Positions 43,643-51,784 of a DNA stretch of 64,000 nucleotides are shown here, in pieces; position 1 is the first letter of the stretch, and each line of letters begins with the position of its first letter. The notes under the pieces were generated by a model, which ran no database searches, was not told where the DNA came from, and worked only from the letters and a program-made list of their open reading frames with translations. The position numbers and the translations under genes were made by a program. This stretch comes from JAHRVQ01 sp051278195 (GTDB lineage Bacteria > Pseudomonadota > Gammaproteobacteria > Pseudomonadales > Azotimanducaceae), in the NCBI GenBank assembly GCA_051278195.1, contig JBNMQM010000001.1, forward strand, positions 1 to 64,000. The letters are read 5' to 3'.

Positions 43643-43747
43643 CGGTCGACTCCTGTCTCGATTATTCTGAACTATCTTCCTTCGAAATTTTTTATACCTA
43701 CAATTTAATGGTAGTTCAGAATTTGCAGACTACAAGGCAGTAAGGGT

Positions 43748-44242
43748 CTACTTGCGTGGAAAAACCATCTGGTAGAGACCGATTAGCGCAAGGCCAATAA
43801 ATCCTATCAGCGTCCAGCCGGGAATGCTGATGCCAAGAAACTGCCAGACAATTTCGGCGCACGTACCGTCACCGCTTAGGACCATCGTTAGCACCTCGGT
43901 AAGGGGGAAAACATCCAGCAGATAATCTAGATTGGCACCACAGGCGGGTACTTGATCCTCGGGTAAGCTCTGAAGCCAAAGCTGACGAAGTGAAATTGCG
44001 CCGCCGATGCCTGCGGTCAAAATACTCAAGCCTCCGTAGACCTTGATGCCTCTAATTCCTGGCCCATGTATGGCGGCGAGCAGCGCGACACATGCGACGG
44101 CAATTACCATGACACGTTGAAAAATGCACAACGGGCAAGGTTCCAGTCCCATCGTGTGTTCCATATAAAGTGCGACCGCCATCATGAAAGCACAGCCGAG
44201 AAAAACAGCCAGAAAGATTATGCGAGAGTTAGGTAAAGCCAT
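43748..44242 (-). CDS. dsbB: disulfide bond formation protein DsbB
   Basis: Inner-membrane oxidase that re-oxidises DsbA and passes electrons to quinone. The 164-residue protein has four membrane helices, the first periplasmic pair CPLC (Cys36, Cys39) in GLEPCPLCIFQR and a second pair in the large loop (VPACGANLDYL... and GDGTCAEIVWQFLG). Its partner dsbA is at 14.2 kb. Confidence 0.94.
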   Translation of the reverse strand: MALPNSRIIFLAVFLGCAFMMAVALYMEHTMGLEPCPLCIFQRVMVIAVACVALLAAIHGPGIRGIKVYGGLSILTAGIGGAISLRQLWLQSLPEDQVPACGANLDYLLDVFPLTEVLTMVLSGDGTCAEIVWQFLGISIPGWTLIGFIGLALIGLYQMVFPRK

Positions 44243-44346
44243 CGAGCCAGACTACATGTGAAAAGGTGGTCTATTATGAAGGAAAGCGATGCCGATAGTC
44301 ATTGGCGAACTGCTCTGAAGTAAGCCGACCAAAAGCGAATAGAAAA

Positions 44347-44739
44347 ATGAAACGATTGTTGCTAATTCTTGCCAGTGTAGTGTGTTGCTCTCAGGAGTTG
44401 TTAGCCGAAAGTGATACTCAATATGTGCGCCTCACTAAGGCTATGGTTATCAATTACGGCGAGCCTAGCTTGAGTCGATTGAAGTATATGAAGGTGGCGG
44501 TTGATGTTCGCGTGCCAACCGCCAGTGCTGCAGATTTGGTTGAGTATCACATACCAGCGCTATTGGATGCGTTGGTTACTGTGTTTTCGGATTTGGAAGC
44601 CGAACTGGTGATGTCTGCGAACGGTAAAGAAGAAATTCGCCAACTTGCGCTGGCACAGCTACAGCGAGTCATGAAGTCTGAAGAAGGTGATCAGGTTATC
44701 GAAGATCTGTTGTTTAGTTCCTTTGTGGTTCAGCGTTAG
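44347..44739 (+). CDS. FliL-like flagellar basal-body-associated protein
   Basis: A 130-residue exported protein resembling FliL: signal (KRLLLILASVVCCSQELLAES), then a domain with YMKVAVDVRV...VEYHIPALLDALVTVFSDL and KEEIRQLALAQLQRVM...VIEDLLFSSFVVQ, matching the FliL pattern ending LLFTSFVVQ. There are no other flagellar genes in the window, so the real role could differ. I start at ATG 44347; an upstream frame opens at 44302. Its end overlaps acpH by 26 bp. Confidence 0.72.
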   Translation: MKRLLLILASVVCCSQELLAESDTQYVRLTKAMVINYGEPSLSRLKYMKVAVDVRVPTASAADLVEYHIPALLDALVTVFSDLEAELVMSANGKEEIRQLALAQLQRVMKSEEGDQVIEDLLFSSFVVQR

Positions 44740-45331
44740 CGTGCAGCCAGTCTTCGGCAAACACTTCTAAGGAAGGCATAAAGGCTAAAAAGTCCTGCTC
44801 GAGTTCGGTCTGATGCGCGAGATACTCTGCAAATGATTGATCCATCGGGTTGGCCCGTTTTAGGCGCTGTCCGATATGGAGAAGTGATCGAGAGATATAA
44901 GTTTCTGAACGATAGTTTTCCAAACTGGCATATTGCTGCATCCGGGTTATCGTCTCTGTCGCGCTTGAGCCCAGATGAGGTCGTTCGGATAAGATTGCGG
45001 CGTAGGCACCTTCGCAGAATTGAATAAAGTCCTGATCGCTAAATGTTGACCAGTGATTGGCTAAAAAATGATCGTAAACAACGTCGCAAATAATGCCCCC
45101 ATAGCGCCGAAAATGCGGTTGGAAGCGATCGATTGATTGCCGTTGCACAGGGTGTGAATCGACGAAAGCATCAACTGCGCGATGAAATTTGATGCCGGTT
45201 TCAATGGTGCTGGGTCGCTCACCAGTCATTTTACCTTTGACAAAGTCGCCTAGGAAAGCCCCCGCCATCAATGGCCCTACTTTTTGTGGCCCTACCGTTT
45301 TAGCCAAGAATAGGTGGCCAAGATAATTCAT
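44714..45331 (-). CDS. acpH: acyl carrier protein phosphodiesterase
   Basis: Removes the phosphopantetheine group from acyl carrier protein. The 205-residue protein shows MNYLGHLFLA, GAFLGDFVKG, GIKFHRAVDAFVDSHP and CDVVYDHFLANHW, the conserved His/Asp pattern of the HD-like AcpH family. Its ATG overlaps the gshA stop by 4 bp, suggesting translational coupling, and its 3' end overlaps the convergent FliL-like gene. Confidence 0.92.
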   Translation of the reverse strand: MNYLGHLFLAKTVGPQKVGPLMAGAFLGDFVKGKMTGERPSTIETGIKFHRAVDAFVDSHPVQRQSIDRFQPHFRRYGGIICDVVYDHFLANHWSTFSDQDFIQFCEGAYAAILSERPHLGSSATETITRMQQYASLENYRSETYISRSLLHIGQRLKRANPMDQSFAEYLAHQTELEQDFLAFMPSLEVFAEDWLHANAEPQRN

Positions 45332-46911
45332 TCATTGCGAAGCGGTTGATAAGCAGCCATGACCTTGGCCAGGTAGTCATCAAAATTGATACCGCCCTCT
45401 GCTTCGACTTTAGCTTGCGCCGCAATCGATTGCGCTGCTAAAGCAGAAAATTGATCTTGCTCTTCGGGCGACAGATCAGCATCCAGATGCTGCTGTTGGT
45501 GAGAAAGTGATTGATTCATGGCGAACCGAAAAAAGGGGATGTTCTCGTCTTTCATGGTCTGCAGTATCCGTGCGCTCGGTGTTGTCCCGCTATCAACGAC
45601 TTTGTTGTGCTGAAGGGCCAAGCTCGCAACGTGCTCGTGGGTATTGAGTTCCCTGTCTAGATGAGTGGCCAGAGGCACCATCTCGTCTAGTATCTCATTT
45701 GCCCAGTCACTCAGTTTTCGTTCCGTACCATCATCCATGAGTGTCACGCCTTCTTTGCGGCCTTCATGAACAGCAATGGATAAATTGTTTTTGACCTCAG
45801 CGCATTGCGCATCGTTGTGAGAATGGCTTGGACTTAATAGACAATACAGGAGGAAGGTATCTAGGAACCTAGCGGTCGTTCGGCTCACTCCAATGGGTTC
45901 GAACGGATCGAGATCTAGCAATCGGACTTCGATATATTCAACACCGTCCTCTTGTAGACACTCGAGAAAATTCTGTCCTGGCGCCGGTACCCGTTTTGCG
46001 CGCATGGTCGAATAAAACTCAGCTTCAGATTGCAGAATATTGTCACTTAATTGGAGGTATTCATCGCCGTGTTTAATTCCAAGCTTTGTGTAATCTTCAT
46101 AGGGGGTGGTGACGGCACTGGCGAGGGTTGAGACATACGTATCGAGGCCGTTGTAGCAAATACTGATGGCATCGGCTTGAGCGTCGCTCTGATAGCCTAA
46201 GTTACCGCTGCGCAATGAGGTCGCATAGGGCAAGTGCAGAGAGCCCTCGTCAAATGGCTCGAGTCCGTGTTCTCGACCCTTTACAAAGCTATTGCAGACC
46301 GCTGGAGAGGCGCCGAATAAGTAAAGGGGCAGCCAAGAGAAGCGCCTGAAATTGCGCATCAAATCAAAGTATCGGCGGTTTCTATAATTTTGATCGTTGG
46401 TGGCGCTTTCGATGCCTGCCAGGTTGTGCCAAAAAGCATCTGGAAACGAAAAATTGTAGTGGACCGCGCAAATGGTTTGCATCGATCTGCCGTATCGATT
46501 GCCGAGACCGTTGCGATAAGCGGTTTTTAGCTTGCCGATGTTCGAGTTACCGTAATACGCGAGTGGAATGGTCTTATCGTCCTGTAGTACGCACGGCATG
46601 CTAGCGGACCAAAGGGTTTCTTTGTCCATATGACGTGTCACGTAACGATGGGTGCGCGTCATTAGGTCAAAAGTGGTATCGATATCCGTGGAAACCGGGG
46701 TGATGAGCTCCAGCTGTGACTCTGAGAAATCTGTCGTGATCATCGCGTGAGTAAGTTTCGAACCAAAGGCTTCTGGGTGAGGCCGGTGGGATAAGTTGCC
46801 ATTGCTGTCGACCCGCAGACCTTCGCGCTCGATGCCGCGGTTGAATGTGAGTTCCTTCGCCTTTAGGCCTGCTGTAAATGCCGCGAAGCGCTTGGGGTCC
46901 TGCTCTGTCAT
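45328..46911 (-). CDS. gshA: glutamate-cysteine ligase
   Basis: Makes gamma-glutamylcysteine, the first step to glutathione. The 527-residue protein is of the gammaproteobacterial type (GIEREGLRVDSNGNLS, FSESQLELITP, GNSNIGKLKTAYRNGLGNRYG, CAVHYNFSF, YIEVRLLDLDPF). Its product is also a possible thiol donor for EgtB in this window, which is an inference. gshB is not seen. Confidence 0.95.
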   Translation of the reverse strand: MTEQDPKRFAAFTAGLKAKELTFNRGIEREGLRVDSNGNLSHRPHPEAFGSKLTHAMITTDFSESQLELITPVSTDIDTTFDLMTRTHRYVTRHMDKETLWSASMPCVLQDDKTIPLAYYGNSNIGKLKTAYRNGLGNRYGRSMQTICAVHYNFSFPDAFWHNLAGIESATNDQNYRNRRYFDLMRNFRRFSWLPLYLFGASPAVCNSFVKGREHGLEPFDEGSLHLPYATSLRSGNLGYQSDAQADAISICYNGLDTYVSTLASAVTTPYEDYTKLGIKHGDEYLQLSDNILQSEAEFYSTMRAKRVPAPGQNFLECLQEDGVEYIEVRLLDLDPFEPIGVSRTTARFLDTFLLYCLLSPSHSHNDAQCAEVKNNLSIAVHEGRKEGVTLMDDGTERKLSDWANEILDEMVPLATHLDRELNTHEHVASLALQHNKVVDSGTTPSARILQTMKDENIPFFRFAMNQSLSHQQQHLDADLSPEEQDQFSALAAQSIAAQAKVEAEGGINFDDYLAKVMAAYQPLRNE

Positions 46912-47037
46912 GTATAACTACTCGGTATAAGTTGGCCGCGGCGCGGGGGTGATTGGTGCGGCAGTATGCCAAACAAAGTGCGGGCCTAGTAGTGAGTGTA
47001 GTGAGAAAGTCACCGAGTCAGAAAGCGGTGGGCCGAC

Positions 47038-47421
47038 TTAGCTGGGGTTCTGTTCCCGAAAGCGGTGAATCTGACGGCGGTCCTTTTTGGTCGGGCGCCC
47101 CTCCGAGATGGTCTGGTTGCCCGCTGCTTTGCGTTGTTCAGCAATCTGCAGCCGTTTCTCAACGCTGTCTGGCGTCTCCTCGTAAAGCAGTGCGGCTTCT
47201 GGTGCGCCCTTCCTCATTTCAGATAGTGCTTTGACGACCACCACCTTTTCATCCCAACCCTGGCGCAATTGGATCAGTTCGCCCAATTTGATCTCTTTGC
47301 TGGGGCGCGTGCGACTACCATCAATGTGGACCTTGCCGCCGTCGATAGCTTCCTTTGCCTTTGCGCGTGTTTTAAAAAACCTCGCGGCCCAGAGCCATTT
47401 GTCTAATCGCACTTTGCTCAT
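47038..47421 (-). CDS. hslR: heat shock protein Hsp15 (S4 domain)
   Basis: Binds stalled 50S subunits carrying peptidyl-tRNA after heat shock. The 127-residue protein begins KVRLDKWLWAARFFKTRAKAKEAIDGGKV, a clear S4 RNA-binding domain, with a basic C-terminal tail (GRPTKKDRRQIHRFRE). Length and features match HslR. No convincing heat-shock promoter was identified in the 280 bp upstream. Confidence 0.92.
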   Translation of the reverse strand: MSKVRLDKWLWAARFFKTRAKAKEAIDGGKVHIDGSRTRPSKEIKLGELIQLRQGWDEKVVVVKALSEMRKGAPEAALLYEETPDSVEKRLQIAEQRKAAGNQTISEGRPTKKDRRQIHRFREQNPS

Positions 47422-47651
47422 AGTCGTGAATCACAATCTTGCATGCTGTTATGATCGACCCGAGTGAGCATGCGGTCAACAGTCTTTTTGCTTGGCGAGT
47501 TTGGCTGCTTTTGAACGTACAGTCGGCTTTCTGATGAAAACGGCAGCCGTTCCCGCGAGTTGACAGAAATTTTATTGGTCTGGCACCAGAGCTTAGGTCA
47601 GTTGATGTTTTTCTAAGTAGTTGATTACTTAGCATTTAGATGAAAATACGG

Positions 47652-47679
47652 AACTGAATATTCTAGCTTATATTCAGTT
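47652..47679. repeat. 10-bp inverted repeat upstream of cysQ
   Basis: AACTGAATAT (47652-47661) and ATATTCAGTT (47670-47679) around an 8-base spacer, ending 22 bp before the cysQ ATG. It could be an operator or a leader hairpin beside the ribosome site. I see no gene in the rest of the 280-bp gap. Confidence 0.85.
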
Positions 47680-47701
47680 ATCGGTATTAGAGGGGGTTTT
47701 G

Positions 47702-48529
47702 ATGCAAAAAGAGGTATTACTAGAGGGTATGGCGAAAATTGCCAGGCAAGCTGGAGCGGCCATTCTCGAAGTCTATGATCGAGCTGACTTTAGCATTGAA
47801 ACTAAAGCAGACGACTCGCCGCTAACAGCGGCGGATTTGGCGGCCCACAATATCATCATCGCCGCTCTAGCCGAATTAGCCCCCGATATTCCCGTGTTGT
47901 CGGAGGAATCCGATGAGATTAGCTTCGCAGAGCGTTCTAGTTGGACGACCTATTTTCTTGTTGATCCTTTGGACGGTACCAAAGAATTCATCAATCGTAA
48001 TGGCGAGTTTACCGTTAACATTGCGTTGATCGAGCACCACAAGCCGGTGCTAGGCGCTGTTTATGTCCCCGTGCAGGACAAGCTGTATCTAGGTAACGTT
48101 GAGACCCTAGAGGCTAGAAGGGAGACTGTCGATGGATCAGAACCTATCCGGATTCGTCAAGTAAAGGACCAGAACATCACGGTGGTGGCTAGCCGTCGCC
48201 ACGGCAGTGACGCGTTGGTGTCGTTGATGGCGAATTTGGCGCAGCGTTTCGACGTGGCCACAGAAAATGTGGGTAGCTCACTCAAGTTTTGTCTGATCGC
48301 CGAGGGTGAGGCCGACTTGTATCCGCGGTTTGCTCCGACTTCCGAGTGGGATACGGGTGCAGCACAGGCGCTCGTGGTTGCTGCCGGCGGCCAGGTGGTT
48401 AACCTGGATTTCGAGCCACTAGATTACAATGCGAAAGAGAACATTCTCAATCCCCACTTCGTGGTCTTCGGGGATCCAAGCGTTGACTGGCAGGCAATTA
48501 TTGCAGAGTCGAATATTTCGGAACCTTAA
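47702..48529 (+). CDS. cysQ: 3'(2'),5'-bisphosphate nucleotidase CysQ
   Basis: Hydrolyses adenosine 3',5'-bisphosphate from sulfate assimilation. The 275-residue inositol-monophosphatase-fold protein has the metal motifs ETKADDSPLTAADLAAH, VLSEESDE, VDPLDGTKEFI and the C-terminal EWDTGAAQALV. ATG 47702 follows GAGGGGG; TTG 47699 is adjacent. It is followed by a gene-poor stretch. Confidence 0.94.
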   Translation: MQKEVLLEGMAKIARQAGAAILEVYDRADFSIETKADDSPLTAADLAAHNIIIAALAELAPDIPVLSEESDEISFAERSSWTTYFLVDPLDGTKEFINRNGEFTVNIALIEHHKPVLGAVYVPVQDKLYLGNVETLEARRETVDGSEPIRIRQVKDQNITVVASRRHGSDALVSLMANLAQRFDVATENVGSSLKFCLIAEGEADLYPRFAPTSEWDTGAAQALVVAAGGQVVNLDFEPLDYNAKENILNPHFVVFGDPSVDWQAIIAESNISEP

Positions 48530-48736
48530 CGATAGGCTCAAATCATGGGCCCTAAATCGCCCTGTGAGCGCTATTTAGTGCTTTTTGACAGCCGCCATCC
48601 GGACAAAACTATCTTGGCAAACACATCCGCGCGCTAAAATAGCGCGTACAATGGACGTGAGTAGCTAATTTGAATAGATGATGCGATTTTAGCGGGCGTG
48701 GTTAGAGAGAATACTTAAGTGTGTGCTAACAGCGTT

Positions 48737-48768
48737 TACCAAGTGAGCTACTTACCAAGTGAGCTACT
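48737..48768. repeat. 16-bp tandem duplication
   Basis: TACCAAGTGAGCTACT occurs twice without a gap (48737-48752, 48753-48768). The second copy with its flank can fold as CCAAGT-N5-ACTTGG. Confidence 0.9.
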
Positions 48769-48841
48769 TGGATAAGACAGCTACAATTAGAGTTGGTCTC
48801 GGCTACCCAAGCTGTACGCGCATCCTTCGTGCCGAGGAGAA

Positions 48842-48861
48842 TACTGTATGTACATACAGCT
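48842..48861. promoter_or_regulatory. near-ideal LexA (SOS) box
   Basis: CTGTATGTACATACAG at 48844-48859 is a perfect 16-bp palindrome of the form CTG-N10-CAG, matching the gammaproteobacterial LexA consensus CTG(TA)5CAG, with the usual TA before it. It is intergenic, 561 bp upstream of rpoD and 315 bp past cysQ. The regulated transcript is not evident. Confidence 0.75.
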
Positions 48862-49421
48862 TGGGCTAGCGAGAACAACAATATACCCCCAAAGATTCCT
48901 GATGGAAAGCAATCAAAAGTGGAGGATCCTACAGTCTGTATTGGTTGACATTTACAAAGCGACGGTAAGGTTCTGAATTCAAAACTAAAAGAATTTTCAG
49001 GTACACTTTTCGCATGTTCGCGACTAGTGGTTGCTTTTCGAGGGTGACCGGACGCAAATTTCCCTTTTTATTGAAATAGTTATGGACAACTCGCGACACC
49101 ATTACGATAATGAAAGTTGGTGATTTTTGCTATCACCGCTGCCACTAGCAGTTGTTTTAAGCTTCACTTTAGGTTGTTTCGATACAGGCAGTTTCAATAC
49201 AGATTGTTTCAGCCAATGTTGGCTCAATCTGAGTTGCGTCAATGGCAGTGACCTCAAAGAGGTAAGCTGTCCGTTGGGTATTGTTGAATAATTAGCATCT
49301 GACCCTATATAACATGTGGGAATCAGGCTTGTAGGTAACCTTATGTCACACAAGGAGGTCTAGTTTTTCCATTACGCCCACACCATCCCTGCAGTAAGCC
49401 ACTTGTTGGAGCACTAGCCTT

Positions 49422-51323
49422 ATGACAGCGACCCGTGAAGGAGACTTTGAGTCCATTCTGGAGGACGATTCCCTAGATGAATCCAGCCCTGAAATGGATG
49501 CCCTCGCCACCCTGACAGAACACCTCGACGAAGAATCCGGCGAAAACGAAAGCGCAAGGATCAAATTGCTGCTTGATCGCGGTAAAGAGCAGGGTTATCT
49601 CACCTATGACCAGCTGGCTGAAGTTCTGCCCGCTAACATTGCTGAGTCTGACGCCTTCGAGAATATTGTGCAGATGTTTGGTGACATGAACATCAACATT
49701 GTTGAGCAGGCTCCGGTTAATAATGATCTGAAAGACAACTCCGGTGATGAGTTGAGCAGCATTGACGCTGCAGCAATCGCAGCAGCAGATTCTTTTGTTG
49801 GTAAGACGATGGATCCTGTTCGCATGTATATGCGTGAAATGGGTACCGTGCCGTTGTTGACCAGAGAAGGCGAAATCGTCATTGCCAAACGCATTGAAGA
49901 CGGCATGCGAGAATCTATGGCGATTCTGTCTCACTACCCCGGCATTACAGAGAAGATCATTACCGCTTATGAAGCTCAGGTCGAGGACGGTGATCTAGGG
50001 GTGATTATTAGCGGCTTTCTTGACCCGGAGGATAGCATTCCGGATATGTCCCAGGTCGCTGAAGCAAAATCCTCTGGTAACTACCAGGAGAGCGACAACG
50101 AAGAAAAGAAGGGTTTAGACGAAGACGAAGCGCATAGACGCTTTAAGCTCATCGTTAAACGCTACGCCAAATTACAGAAACTCGTCGCCAGCAATGGCCG
50201 AGAAGATAAGAAAACTGCGGCCGCGCAGCAAGAGCTTGCGGATGTGTTTTCGTCCTTGAAGCTAATTCCTGCGCAGATGGATGGCTTGCTGGAGTACGTG
50301 CGGCACGATATGCAGCAGATAAGGCAGCAAGAAAAGGTTGTCCGTGAGTTAATGGTCGAGCGTTGTCAAATGCCCAAGGACAAATTTCTTGCGGGTTTTG
50401 TGGGCCATGAAGAGCATGTCGAGTGGGTGGATGAATTGGTCGCAGCCGAGGTTCCCTATGCAGAGAAACTCACCACACATCGTGTATCGATACGCCATGC
50501 TCAAAAAGGTATTCGCCGGATTGCCAATCGAACCGGTCTCGATATCAAAGAAATCAAAAATATTAACCGACGCCTGTTTATCGCTGACGGCAATACACGC
50601 GGCGCGAAGAAGGACATGATTGAGGCAAACCTTCGTCTGGTTATCTCAATCGCCAAAAAATATACCAATCGAGGTCTGCATTTCCTTGATTTGATTCAAG
50701 AAGGCAATATTGGGTTGATGAAGGCTGTCGATAAATTCGAGTATCGGCGCGGGTTCAAGTTTTCGACGTATGCGACGTGGTGGATACGTCAGGCCATCAC
50801 AAGATCTATTTCGGATTTAGCACGAACCATTCGGGTGCCGGTACACATGATGGAAACGGTCAACAAGCTGAACCGGCTCACCAGGCAACTCGTGCAGGAA
50901 TTAGGGCGAGCTCCCTCTATCGAAGAGTTGAGCGTCAGAATGGAGTTACCAGAAGATAAAGTTTTGAAAGCATTGGATGTCGCCAAACAGCCTATTTCTC
51001 TGGAAACTCCAGTCGGAGACGATGACGACTCTACGATGTGGAATCTGGTCAGTGATGCCGCAGCAGAATCCCCTATGGATCACGCAACGGATGAAGGGCT
51101 CAGAGAGACAACGACGAGCGTGCTGACTGGCCTCACCGACCGAGAAGCGAAGGTCTTGCGGATGCGTTTCGGCATAGACATGAACACTGACCATACGCTT
51201 GAAGAAGTGGGAAGACAGTTTTCTGTGACACGAGAGAGAATTCGGCAGATCGAAGCTAAAGCGCTACGAAAGCTTCGTCATCCGGCGCGATCGGAACAAC
51301 TACGAAGCTTCATCGACTTCTAA
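49422..51323 (+). CDS. rpoD: RNA polymerase sigma factor RpoD (sigma-70)
   Basis: Primary sigma factor. The 633-residue protein has region 1.1 after an acidic ~45-residue N-terminal extension (then IKLLLDRGKEQGYLTYDQL), region 1.2 (DPVRMYMREMGTVPLL), the non-conserved insert, regions 2.1-2.4 (DLIQEGNIGLMKAVDKFEYRRGFKFSTYATWWIRQAITR), region 3 and region 4.2 (LEEVGRQFSVTRERIRQIEAKALRKL). GGAG lies 10 bases ahead of ATG. The usual partner dnaG is not upstream. Rsd, its antagonist, is encoded nearby. Confidence 0.98.
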   Translation: MTATREGDFESILEDDSLDESSPEMDALATLTEHLDEESGENESARIKLLLDRGKEQGYLTYDQLAEVLPANIAESDAFENIVQMFGDMNINIVEQAPVNNDLKDNSGDELSSIDAAAIAAADSFVGKTMDPVRMYMREMGTVPLLTREGEIVIAKRIEDGMRESMAILSHYPGITEKIITAYEAQVEDGDLGVIISGFLDPEDSIPDMSQVAEAKSSGNYQESDNEEKKGLDEDEAHRRFKLIVKRYAKLQKLVASNGREDKKTAAAQQELADVFSSLKLIPAQMDGLLEYVRHDMQQIRQQEKVVRELMVERCQMPKDKFLAGFVGHEEHVEWVDELVAAEVPYAEKLTTHRVSIRHAQKGIRRIANRTGLDIKEIKNINRRLFIADGNTRGAKKDMIEANLRLVISIAKKYTNRGLHFLDLIQEGNIGLMKAVDKFEYRRGFKFSTYATWWIRQAITRSISDLARTIRVPVHMMETVNKLNRLTRQLVQELGRAPSIEELSVRMELPEDKVLKALDVAKQPISLETPVGDDDDSTMWNLVSDAAAESPMDHATDEGLRETTTSVLTGLTDREAKVLRMRFGIDMNTDHTLEEVGRQFSVTRERIRQIEAKALRKLRHPARSEQLRSFIDF

Positions 51324-51341
51324 CAGTTTCTCTATCGCTGC

Positions 51342-51685
51342 CTATTTATCCTTGTACTGCTGAGGGCGTTTTTCTATAAATGCTCTTACACCTTCTCTGC
51401 GCCGGCAGTGTGGAGTTCTTCACGGTCGACCAGACGAGAAACTAAACCCAGGGCTAGCGCTCTTAGCGCGTCGATTAAATTGCCTGTCAGAAGCAACTCT
51501 GCCGCAAGGGAACTGCCACCACTTGCAGCGCCATTTGTCAGGCTAATAATCGGTTGTGGTGCGCGGTGCATGCGCATCATGATTTCGCTGACTCTACGCT
51601 GCACTCGCATGCCCGTAACCGACCCCACGCTCTCGTCTAAAGCGCTCGTCCATGCTGTTGCTGCGGTGTTTGGTTTGTCGAAAAA
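51342..51685 (-). pseudogene. decayed enoyl-CoA hydratase/isomerase (crotonase) remnant
   Basis: Minus-strand fragments of a crotonase survive. One frame reads LDESVGSVTGMRVQRR, then MHRAPQPIISLTNGAASGG, and jumps directly to SSLAAELLLTGNLIDALRALALGLVSR, omitting the roughly 60 residues that normally lie between. A frameshift then moves to another frame reading EGVRAFIEKRPQQYKDK and a stop at 51342-51344, the usual C-terminus. The N-terminal part is missing. It is a non-functional relic. Confidence 0.82.
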
Positions 51686-51784
51686 TTAGAGAACCTGCCG
51701 TGGTCTACCCGATCATTATCCGAGGAGCAGAAGTCAGATTTAAGTATTCGTGCAATCTGCTATTGTTTGCAGCTACTTGAAGGT

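Larger units (their letters stand above)
48530..49421. other. 892-bp gene-poor region before rpoD
   Basis: No convincing gene is seen on either strand. It holds a weak terminator-like hairpin (AGCGC/GTGCT then T, 48567-48586), TTGACA-like -35 hexamers at 48585 and 48945 without good -10 partners, a 16-bp tandem duplication, a LexA box, and an 11-bp inverted repeat CCCAAGCTGTA (48806-48816, 48855-48865). A 24-codon ATG frame at 48902-48976 follows the LexA box; it is not hydrophobic. Confidence 0.5.

Noticed and set aside
46953..47234. Plus-strand open frame opposite hslR
   Set aside because: Antisense shadow of the clear S4-domain gene, lacking any recognised motif.
48611..48653. Hairpin CGCGCTA-AAA-TAGCGCG with nearby TTGGCA and TAAAAT as a promoter
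   Set aside because: Spacing of 15 bases is short and no downstream gene is evident; could be chance or a cysQ 3' structure.
48902..48976. 24-codon frame after the LexA box as an SOS toxin of TisB type
   Set aside because: The predicted peptide is not hydrophobic, and no ribosome site or antisense RNA is visible; kept only as a weak candidate.
49102..49353. Minus-strand open frame of 83 codons before rpoD
   Set aside because: Composition is low-complexity and unlike neighbouring proteins, with no recognisable domain or ribosome site.
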